A DNA stretch of 64,000 bases from Panulirus ornatus (Eukaryota > Arthropoda > Malacostraca > Decapoda > Palinuridae): NCBI RefSeq assembly GCF_036320965.1, contig NC_092270.1, positions 18,623,440-18,687,439 of the forward strand, written 5' to 3'. Positions 23,201-35,200 of this stretch are shown piece by piece. The translations under genes were made by a program, and so were the position numbers. Numbering within the stretch: the first letter of the stretch is position 1; each line of letters begins with the position of its first letter. The notes under the pieces were generated by a model, which did not search any database, was not told the DNA's origin, and saw only the letters and a program-made list of their open reading frames with translations.

Positions 23201-26200
23201 AGTTGGGGTGAGAGACTATCATTAAATTTTAGGGAGAATAAAAAGATGTCGACGTGCTCTACTGGGGTCGACATGCTGTCAGTGGATTGAACCAGGGCAT
23301 GTGAAGCATCTGGGGTAAACCATGGAAAGTTTTGTGGGGCCTGGATGTGGAAAAGGAGCTGTGGTTTTGGTGCATTACACATGACAGCTAGAGACTGAGT
23401 GTGAACGAATGTGGCCTTTGTTGTCTTTTCTTAGTGCCACCTGGCACGTGCGCAGGGGGAGGGGGATGCCATTTCATGTGTGGCAGGATGGTGATGGGAA
23501 TGGATGAAGGCAGCAAATATGAATATGTACATGTGTATATATGTATATGTGTGTATGTATATGTATGTATACGTTGAAATGTATTGGTATGTATACGTTG
23601 AAATGTATTGGTATGTATATGTGCATGTGTGGGCGTGTATGTATATACATGTGTATGTGGGTGGGTTGGGCCATTCTTTCATCTGTTTCCTTATGCTACC
23701 TCACTAAAGCGGGAGACAGCAACAAAGTATAATGATATATAGTAAAAAAAGTTGTTTTTGAAAGAGGTAAATAAAGTGTGTAAAACAGAACAAATGGGAA
23801 CATCGGTGAAGGGGGCTCATGGTCAGGTAATAACAAATAGTGGTGAAGTGAGGAGTTGGAGTGAGTATTTTGAAGGTTTGTCAATGTGTTTGATGATAGA
23901 GAGGCAGATATAAGGTGCTTTGGTCGAGGGGGTGTGCGAAGTGCGAGGTAGTGAAAGATTTGTGGAAGATGAAAGCTGGCAAGGTGGTGGGTTTGGATGG
24001 TATTGCAGTGGAATTTATTAAAAATGGTGTGACTTTGTTGTTGATTGGTTAGTAAGGATATTTAATATATGTATGGTTGATGGTGAAGTACCTGAGGATT
24101 GGCAAAATGCGTGCATAGTGCCATTGTACAAAGGCAAAGGGGATAAAGGTGAGTGTTCAAATTACAGAGGTATAAGTTTATTGGGTGTTCCTGGGAAATT
24201 ATATGGGAGGGCATTGATTGAGAGGGTCAAGGCATATACAGAGCATCAGATTGGGGAAGAGCAGTGTGGTTTCAGAAGTGGTAGAGGATGTGTGGATCAG
24301 GTGTTTGCTTTGAAAAATGTATGTGATAGATACTTAGAAAAACAAATGGATTTGTATGGAGCATTTATGGATCTGGAGAAGGCATATGATAGGGTTGATA
24401 GAGATGCTCTGTGGAAGGTATTAAGAGTATATGGTGTGGGAGGTAAGTTACTGGAAGCAGTGAAAAGTTTTTATCGAGGATGTAAGACGTGTACGAGTAG
24501 GTAGAGAGGAAAGTGATTGGTTCCCAGTGAATGTCAGTTTGTGTCAGGGTTGTGTGATGTCTCCATGGTTGTTTAATTTGTTTATGGATGGGAGGTGAAT
24601 GCAAGAGTTTTGGAGAGAGGGGCAAGTATGCAGTCATTTGTGGATGAAAGTGCTTGGGAAGTGAGTCAGTTGTTGTTCGCTGATGGTACAGTGCTGGTGG
24701 CTGATTCCGGTGAGAAACTGCAGAAGCTCATGACTGAGTTTGGTAAAGTGTGTGAAAGAAGAAAGTTGAGAGTAAATGTGAATACGAACAAAGTTATGAG
24801 GTTCAGTAGGGTTGAGGGACAAGTTACTTGGAAGGCAAATTTGAATGGAGAACTGGAGGAAGTAAAGTGTTTTAGATATGTGGGAGTGGATTTAGCAGCG
24901 GATGGAACCATGGAAGCGGAAGTGAGTCACAGGGTAGGGAAGGGGGTGAGGTTCTGGGAGCGTTGAAGAATGGTGGAAGGCGACAGCATTGTCTTGGAGA
25001 GCAAAAATTGGTATCTTAGAGGGAATAGAGATTCCAACAATGTTATATGGTTGTGAGGCATGGGCTATAGATAGGGTTGTGCGGAGGAGGGTGGATGTGT
25101 TGGAAATGAAATGTTTGAGAACAATATTTGATGTGAGATGGTTTGATCAGTTAAGTAATGAAAGGGTAAGAGAGATGTGTGGTAATAAAAAGAGTATGTT
25201 TGAGAGAGCTGAAGAGCATGTATTGAAATGGTTTGGTCACATGGAGAGAATGAGTGAGGAAAGATTGACAAAGAGGATATATGTGTCATAGGTGAAGGCA
25301 GCGAGAAGTGGGAGACCAAATTGGAGGTGGAAGGTTGGAGTGAAAAAGATTTTGAGCAATCGAGGCCTGAACATACAGGAGGGTGAAAGGCATGCAAGGA
25401 ATAGAGTGAATTGTAATGATATGGTATACTGGGGTCGATGTGCTGTGAAGGATTGAACCAGGGCATGTGAAACATCTGGGGTAAACTATGGAAAGTTTTG
25501 TGGGGCCTGGATGTGGAAAGAGAGGAAAGTGATTGGTTTTCAGTGAATGTCGGTTTGTGGCAGGGGTGCGTGATGGCTCCTAGGCTGTTTGATTTGTTTA
25601 TGGATGGGGTTGTTAGGGAGGTGAATGCAAGAGTTTTGGAGAGAGGGGCAAGTATGTAGTCTGTTGTGGATGAGAGGGCTTGGGAAGTGAGTCAGTTGTT
25701 GTTCGCTGATGATACAGTGCTGGTGGCTAATTTGGGTGAGAAACTGCAGAAGTTGGTGACTGAATTTGGTAAAGTGCGTGAAAGAAGAAAGTTGAGAGTA
25801 AATGTAAATAAGAGCAAGGTTGTTAGGTTCAGTAAGGTTGAGGGACAAGTTGATTGGAAGGTAAGTTTGAATGGAGAAAAACTAGAGGGAGTGAAGTGTT
25901 TTAGATATCTGGGAGTGGTTTTGGCAGCAGATGGAACCATGGAATTGAGTCACAAGGTGGGGAGGGGGCGAAGGTTCTAGGAGCATTGAAGAATGTGTGG
26001 AAGGCGAGAACATTATCTCAGAGAGCAAGAATGGGTATGATTGAAGGAATAGTGGTTCCAACAATGTTATATGGTTACGAGGCATGGGCTATAGTTAAGG
26101 TTGTGTGGAGGAGGGTATATGTGTTGGAAATGAGGTGTTTTGAGGACAATATGTGGTGTGAGGTGGTTTGATCAGTTAAGTAATGAAATGGTAAGAGAGA

Positions 26201-29200
26201 TGCGTGGTAATAAAAAGAGTATGTTTGAGAGACTTGAAGAGGGTTTATTGAAATAGTTTGGTCACATGGAGACAATGAGTGAGGAAAGGTTGACAAAGAG
26301 GATATATGTGTTAAAGGTGAAGGTAATAAGGAGAAGTGGGAGACCAAATTACAGATGGAAGGATGGAGTGAAAAAGATTTTGAGCGATCGGGGCCTGAAC
26401 ATATAGGAGGGTGATAGGCGTGCAAGGAATAGAGTGAATTGTAACGGTATGGTATACTGGGGTCGATGTGCTGTGAATGGATTGAACCAGGGCATGTGAA
26501 GCGTCTGGGGTAAACCATGGAAAGATTTGTGGGACCTGGATGTGGAAAGAGAGGAAAGTGATTGGTTCTCAGTGAATGTCGGTTTGCGGCAGGGGTGCAT
26601 GATGTCTCCATGGCTGTTTAATTTGTTTATGGATGGGGTTGTTAGGGAGGTGAATGTAAGAGTTTTGGAGAGAGGGGCAAGTATGCAGTTTGTTGTGGAT
26701 GAGAGGGCTTGGGAAGTGAGTTAGTTGTTGTTCGCTGGTGATACAGTGCTGGTGGCTAATTCGGGTGAGTAACTGCAGAAGCTGGTGACTGAGTTTGGTA
26801 AAGTTTGTGAAAGAAGAAAGTGACATGACAGCTAGAGACTGAGCGTGAACGAATGTGGCCTTTGTTGTCTTTTCCTAGCACTACCTCTTGCGTGCTTGGG
26901 GGAGGGGGGTGCCATTTTCATGTGTGGTGGGGTGGCGTTGGGAATGGATGAAGGCAGCAAGTATGGATATGTACATGTGTATATATGTAAATGTCTCTGT
27001 ATGTATATGTATGTTTTATTTTATTTATTATACTTTGTCGCTGTCTCCCGCGTTTGCGAGGTAGCGCAAGGAAACAGACGAAAGAAATGGCCCAACCCCC
27101 CCCCCATACACATGTATATACATACGTCCACACACGCAAATATACATACCTACACAGCTTTCCATGGTTTACCCCAGACGCTTCTCATGCCCTGCTTCAA
27201 TCCACTGACAGCACGTCAACCCCGGTATACCACATCACTCCAATTCACTCTATTCCTTGCCCTCCTTTCACCCTCCTGCATGTTCAGGCCCCAATCACAC
27301 AAAATCTTTTTCACTCCATCTTTCCACCTCCAATTTGGTCTCCCTCTTCTCCTTGTTCCCTTCACCTCCGACACATATATCCTCTTGGTCAATCTTTCCT
27401 CACTCATCCTCTCCATGTGCCCAAACCACTTCAAAACACCCTCTTCTGCTCTCTCAACCACGCTCTTTTTATTTCCACACATCTCTCTTACCCTTACGTT
27501 ACTCACTCGATCAAACCACCTCACACCACACATTGTCCTCAAACATCTCATTTCCAGCACATCCATCCTCCTGCGCACAACTCTATCCATAGCCCACGCC
27601 TCGCAACCATACAACATTGTTGGAACCACTATTCCTTCAAACATACCCATTTTTGCTTTCCGAGATAATGTTCTCGACTTCCACACATTCTTCAAGGCCC
27701 CCAGGATTTTCGCCCCCTCCCCCACCCTATGATCCACTTCCGCTTCCATGGTTCCATCCGCTGCCAGATCCACTCCCAGATATCTAAAACACTTCACTTC
27801 CTCCAGTTTTTCTCCATTCAAACTCACCTCCCAATTGACTTGACCCTCAACCCTACTGTACCTAATAACCTTGCTCTTATTCACATTTACTCTTAACTTT
27901 CTTCTTCCACACACTTTTCCAAACTCAGTCACCAGCTTCTGCAGTTTCTCACATGAATCAGCCACCAGCGCTGTATCATCAGTGAACAACAACTGACTCA
28001 CTTCCCAAGCTCTCTCATCCCCAACAGACTTCATACTTGCCCCTCTTTCCAAAACTCTTGCATTTACCTCCCTAACAACCCCATCCATAAACAAATTAAA
28101 CAACCATGGAGACATCACACACCCCTGCCGCAAACCTACATTCACTGAGAACCAATCACTTTCCTCTCTTCCTACACGTACACATGCCTTACATCCTCGA
28201 TAAAAACTTTCCACTGCTTCTAACAACTTTCCTCCCACACCATATATTCTTAATACCTTTCACAGAGCATCTCTATCAACTCTATCATATGCCTTCTCCA
28301 GATCCATAAATGCTACATACAAATCCATTTGCTTTTCTAAGTATTTCTCACATACATTCTTCAAAGCAAACACCTGATCCACACATCCTCTACCACTTCT
28401 GAAACCACACTGCTCTTCCCCAATCTGATGCTCTGTACATGCCTTCACCCTCTCAATCAATACCCTCCCATATAATTTACCAGGAATACTCAACAAACTT
28501 ATACCTCTGTAATTTGAGCACTCACTCTTATCCCCTTTGCCTTTGTACAATGGCACTATGCACGCATTCCGCCAATCCTCAGGCACCTCACCATGAGTCA
28601 TACATACATTAAATAACCTTACCAACCAGTCAACAATACAGTCACCCCCTTTTTTAATAAATTCCACTGCAATACCATCCAAACCTGCTGCCTTGCCAGC
28701 TTTCATCTTCCGCAAAGCTTTCACTACCTCTTCTCTGTTTACCAAATCATTTTCCCTAACCCTCTCACTTTGCACACCACCTCAACCAAAACACCCTATA
28801 TCTGCCACTCTATCATCAAACACATTCAACAAACCTTCAAAATACTCACTCCATCTCCTTCTCACATCACCACTACTTGTTATCACCCCACTTGCGCCCT
28901 TCACCGAAGTTCCCATTTGCTCCCTTGTCTTACGCACTTTATTTACCTCCTTCCAGAACATCTTTTTATTCTCCCTAAAATTTAATGATACTCTCTCACC
29001 CCAACTCTCATTTGCCCTTTTTTTCACCTCTTGTACCTTTCTCTTGACCTCCTGTCTCTTTCTTTTATACATCTCCCACTCAATTGCATTTTTCCCTGCA
29101 AAAATTGTCCAAATGCCTCTCTCTTCTCTTTCACTAATACTCTTACTTCTTCATCCCACCACTCACTACCCTTTCTAATCAACCCACCTCCCACTCTTCT

Positions 29201-32200
29201 CATGCCACAAGCATCTTTTGCGCAATCCATCACTGATTCCCTAAATACATCCCATTCCTCCCCCACTCCCCTTACTTCCTTGTTCTCACCTTTTTCCATT
29301 CTGTACTCAGTCTCTCCTGGTACTTCCTCACACAGGTCTCCTTCTCAAGCTCACTTACTCTCACCACCCTCTTCACCCCAACATTCACTCTTCTTTTCTG
29401 AAAACCCATACAAATCTTCACCTTAGCCTTCACAAGATAATGATCAGACATCCCTCCAGTTGCACCTCTCAGCACATTAACATCCAAAAGTCTCTCTTTC
29501 GCACGCCTGTCAATTAACATGTAATCCAGTATATGTATGTATTATTCTTATTAGTATTACACTTAGTTGCTGTCTCCCACGTTAGTGAGGTAGGGCAAGG
29601 AAACAGATGAAAAAATGGCCCAACCCACCCCCATACACATGTATATACATAAACGCCCACATACGTACATATACATACCTATACATTTCAGTGTATACAT
29701 ACATATACATACAGACATATACACCTATACACATGTACATATTCATACTTCCTGCCTTCATCCATTCCTTCCGTATGTATACGTTGAAATGTATGGGTAT
29801 GTATATGTGCGTGTGTGGGCATTTATGTATATACATGTGTATGGGGGTGGGTTAGTCCATTCTTTTGTCTGTTTCCTTGCACAACCTCGCTAGTGTGGGA
29901 GACAGTAACTAAGTATGATAGATAAATAGATAAATAGTAAGTAATGTAGAAATGGTAATATTTAAAAATGTTTTACCTATTTATAAATATTTTACATAGA
30001 AGAAATATTCATGCATGTAAGTGAATAAACACTTCTAAATGCCTCAATCTTCTGCTGCTTGGTGATGTCATTAATAGTTAGCATGTTGATATTGAAGTCC
30101 TTTATAAGTGCTCCCTTGGACTTGCCCTTAGCCAGCCTCTTGCGCAACTCCATTTTCTTTTCAAGGCCTAGAACGTTCCTCTTACGCTTTTTGTATGATG
30201 TAGATGGGTTCAAGGATGTCAGGCAATTGCTGATGACACTTGAAAGGGGCCATTATCCATAATAGTAACCCATGGTACACAAAATACACAAATGTGCAAG
30301 ACCAGCACACAGTACTACACCAGAAAACTGCATAGGAGACAGTAGGTAACTACTAGCAGCACAAAACACTGGTTGATGAGTATACTAATCACTGCAGCAT
30401 GGTATTAGTGCTATTTGAAATATTATTACATGTCTTTTTATTATATTTTCATTTATTTGTTTGTTTTTTAAATTGATGGGTTCCAACCAAAATTGAAAAA
30501 CATTTGTTAAAAACATTTTGTTGTCTCAGGTTATGGATGACAGAAGTTTTACCTTACGAAGATTGCTTTTTAAGAGGTTGAATTAGCTTATTGAAAAACA
30601 GGAAATAAAGGCTATCTTTGTGTAAGTGATTCAGAAAAGCAAGAATTATTTTACAGTAACAGATATCATACATTGAAAGGTATATTTTTGTTGCTTCTGT
30701 AGTTTTGTAAGAATTGGATGTGTTCATAGGAAATATTATCTCATTTCAGTGGTAATATGTTGATCCTTCCTGAGCATCCAGATGAGCTACAAGGAAGTTT
30801 GTGTCACATTACACATCTGGTTCTGAATAACATGGAGTATACATGGCAGGATATACTTACTTGCTGCAGTATGTTCCCAACACTCAGGAAGTTACAGGTA
30901 AGATGATAAAACTCATTGATAAATTCTAAGGGAGAGCACGAGGAAATTTTATCCTTCATAGAATAGATATCCCATATATGAGTCCCAGAGGACCTGAGTA
31001 CAGGGTTGGGTGATGTAGCAAGTGAGGGTATACTGGTATACTTGAAAGGAAGTGGGATGCTTGGAGAGACTGGAAACTGAGGAAAGCCTCTTGAGTTTGA
31101 GCTGGGATTGGTGATCAGTAATATTTGGTTTAGAAGGTACTTATGTATTTGTATGAGTGGGAATGAGGCTCAGTGAATGTTAATGAATCATGACTATGTT
31201 TACTGAAAGGATTGTACAGGAGAGTGTGTTAACTGTGAACATTCTGAGAGGAGTAACAGGTGGAATGGTTCACTTATTGGTGGAGGAAAGAGTAAAAGTT
31301 GGTGGTGAGTTTAGGGAAGAGGCAATAACATGTGATTATTATTTGTTTGTGTTTTTTGGGGAGAGAGTTTTACACTCATGTCGTCTTACCTCTTAACCAT
31401 GTATGAATGGTCCATGTCTTGTCTCCAATACATGTATGCACACACAAACACACCCCAGCCTAAGCCAGGTGTGAAAGAAGAGGTTAAAGAAGGTAAGCTT
31501 GGAAAAGTGGCTTGTGGGCAGAGAAACCATGAGAGATCAAGAGAAGAATGGGATAAGGTGAGAATAAATGAAACCAGGGGGTGGAAGAGGAGTGAAAGGA
31601 AATTGGGGAAACAGTCCTTAAGTGAGTGGGTGATGATTAGATGTGGATGTATGGAAAAGGTTACTGAGTGGTGCATTGCAGAAGTTGTGAGTATCTGCAT
31701 AGAAGATATGCTAGTTGATTGAAAGTATAGGAGAAAGCTGTGAGAGGTCAAGAGGAAGATGTGAGAGCTAAAGAAGAAAGCAAATTTGAGATGGGAGAGA
31801 GTTTCTATGTGCTTCATGGATAATGAAAAAATGTTTTTGAAGGAGGTGAATAGTGTGAAAAGAAAGGACAGGGGTGGAGGGGCAACAGTAATGAGAGTGG
31901 TTAGGAAGTAATAATAAAACAGTAGTCTAAAAGGGATATGAAGTGATGATTTTCATGAGGATTGTTGAATATGTTATTTGATAGGGAGGCAGATAATCTT
32001 TCTGGGACAAGATGAGATGCTGATCGAGAGTCATGGCAAAAGAAATTGTGAAGAGAAATTAATAAATGCTTTGTTCAAAATGAAATGTGGTAAAGCATCA
32101 TGAGATAACAACAGGGGTTATCATGAATATAGTGAGGATGTTCTTTTGGTTACACCTATTATGGTGTATGGTAGAATAATGGATGAGAGGGTAAAGTTAT

Positions 32201-35200
32201 GCACAGATGACTAGGAAGGAGCAGTGCGGATTTAAGACAGGTAGAGGGTGTATGGACCATGTGTTTGCTCAAAAGAAACTATATGAGAAATTACTCAGAA
32301 AAAGAGAGTGGCTTGTATGTACCATTTATGGATCTTGAGAAAGCATATGATATGGTTGACAGAGATACCTTATGGAAAATGCTATAGAAATGTGGGGTAG
32401 ATGTTTGGTTATTAAGTGCAGTGAGGAGTTATTACTAGGAGAGTAAGGCCTGTCCCTGAATAGAAAGTGGGAAGGTTTAGTAGTTTCCAGTGAAAGTGAA
32501 TCTTCAGTAACAATGTATGATGTCATTATGGCTGTATTATATGTTTTGAATGGATTGTGAGAGAGATAAATGCCAGGGCCCTAGAGTAAAAGGTAGGTCT
32601 TCATTATGCTGGAGGTAATGTGAGGTAAATCATTTGCTATTTGTAGATGACATGGCTGTGGTAGCATTTTTAGAGTGAAACTCCTGAAACTGATGACAGA
32701 GTTTAGGTTAGAGTGTAAATGAAGAAAGTTGAAACTGAACAGAAGTAAGTTAATGAGGTGCAGTAGGATGTGTGACAGGAGACTTTTAGCATGAGTTTAA
32801 GTGAGGAGAACTTAAAGGAAGTTGAATACTTAAGGTACCTGATGGTATACTTGGCAGCAGAGAGAACCATGGGGTGTGAAGGAAGTCATGGTATGGAAGT
32901 GGGGTTAAGTCATGGGGACTTTAGGGAATGTTTGCAAGGAACAGTCAGTGTCTAAGGGTGAAGATTGGTATGTCAGCTAGAAGTATTCATGTAGGGGCCA
33001 AAGGTTTTTGCTCCTCTCACAGTTAGAGCTTTCAGCTGGTGAATTGGAAGTGGTTCTGCTGTGACTTATTTCCTATAATATCTTGATGTTTTTAAGAGTG
33101 TTTGGCTTGTGACAAAACCTTTTTGTAATAATACCTATTTTAAGATCTGGTTAATCTCATTAAAAGTGCAACAATAAGAAGATATCTTAAGAAACAAGTC
33201 ACAGCGGAAGCCACTTACCTAACATCATGGGTTCCAGTTGATATCCTAGGTTGTGAAGGAACAAGAATCTGGCTCCAATATGAATGCATCTCATTGACAA
33301 AGATTAAGAGGAACTTGGATGACCTTATAAGCATTTTGATATGTAAATTATGAAACAAAGAAGTCCTCATTCAGCAGCCAGCTTTGGGTGTGGAGAACTT
33401 CATCCATTATACTTCTAAAGAGCATAAGTCTGTACAAAGGGAGAATTTCACAAATGCTCCCTTCTAGTCCCAAACCTATTGAGTAATATTTCCAGAAAAC
33501 CTGCTGTTGTAAGAGATCAAGGAGCTTTGAAAGCTTTTCTCTGAGCTGAAAAATGGGCTTTTCAGGAATCATGTCAAAATCATAAGATTGTTGCATTAAT
33601 TTGATTTGCCCTCCTTTTTAATTTTTCCCTTTTATGGAGAAAAGCATATATAATCCAAACAGTGACAAGCCCAAGGCAATGTAGTTAGCTAGCTTTAGAT
33701 TGCAAAAGTCTGAGATTGGGTTGTAAGAATCCACTCCAGCATAAGAACTTACACATGTTGTTATCAGCAGTAATGAAATAGCAGATTCCAAGGCTATAGT
33801 AGCTGTATCCAGTGGTCTTTGTATGAGAGTTGTACCTCAGTAATTTTGTAGGCAGGTTTAAAATCATATTTTATATAGAGGGCAAGAAATTAGCAGTAAT
33901 AAAATAGCAGATACCAAGGCTATAGTAGCTATATCCAATGATCTTTATATGAGGATTATGTATCACAGTGATTTTGTGGGCAATTTTAGAATTATATTCG
34001 ATGTAGTTGGCAAGATAAACAGAACTTGGAAGCCCCAGAATATAACAAACTGCAGAGGATGAAGAAAGATGTTGAAATATGGCATTGTTCATTCAAAAGG
34101 AGTAGCCATTATGAGAAAATCTTTGTTGACTGAGAACTTAGTGGAGACCTGCTCCGATATGTGACACTTGCAATTGCGTTATTACCATTCCAACAATATA
34201 GGAGTCTCAGAGTTAGATATGAATTATTTGATGAAAATGTGTCATTGTGCTGGAATAATTTTAGTCTTTAATGTGAAAGTACCTTGACAGATGAGTTTTT
34301 TAAAGGAAGCCAAAATATATGATATTCTTTTCAGAAAGCCTTAAGTTTTTTGATATTTTTTAAAGGAAGCCAAGATTTTTGATTCATTGTAAACAGTTTT
34401 AGGTTTTTATATATCTATTTCATGTTGAAAAGGGTTGTATGGACACGAATGAGTGAAAATTATTGGGGAAGAGGAAAGAAGGATATGCAAATCTGCTATC
34501 ACCAAGAGTATGGGAGAGTGTTACAGAGCATGGATGGAATGGATCAGTAATAGTGTGAGTGAAAGGAAAGACTGGGATTGTGAAATATACATGGGGATGT
34601 GTATGTGCGCCTGTGAATATGAAGACTGTACAAGGTAAGGATGAAATGAAGCTTTTCTGGAGAAACTTGAATGAGAGAAATGCGGTTGTATTGGGTGACA
34701 TGAGTGTGAAGGTGGGATGTGATGGAATTAGTGAGATAATTGGTACATAGGGAGTGGCCGGAGTAAATGAGAATGGAAGCTGTGTTGTGGATATTTGTGC
34801 TGAGAGGGATTTATTCCTTGCAAATGCCTTTCTTTTCAGCACAAGATGATCTATGGATATACATGGATGAGGAATGATGGAAGAGAAGATCAATAGACTT
34901 TGACTTTGCAGCAATGAATGAAATGTTGAGAAAGGCTGTGCTTGATTCTAGAGTCATGAGAGGATTCTTTGGTACTATGACCTCTTCATGATTCTTGTGG
35001 GGATGAGGATAAGGGAGAAGTGGTAGGTATGGTGTGAGGGAGAATGGAGAGGTAAAAGTGTTGGCAAGCGAGAAGGTGAATCGGGAAAAGGATAGGGAGG
35101 AGTATGAAAGGAAAGTAATTGAAAAGTTGGATGGAAGTGCAGTGAATGTAGGAATGCAGTCATGTGTGAATGAGGTGGTTAGAATGTTTAGAGAAATCCT

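Noticed and set aside
26845..27732. 295-codon plus-strand ORF
   Set aside because: Runs through an RTE-1 3' UTR and then the antisense of an RTE-1 RT, so it is an artefact of inverted copies.
27216..28238. 340-codon ORF as a host gene
   Set aside because: It is the RT C-terminal two thirds of the RTE-1 LINE, with many paralogous copies in the window.
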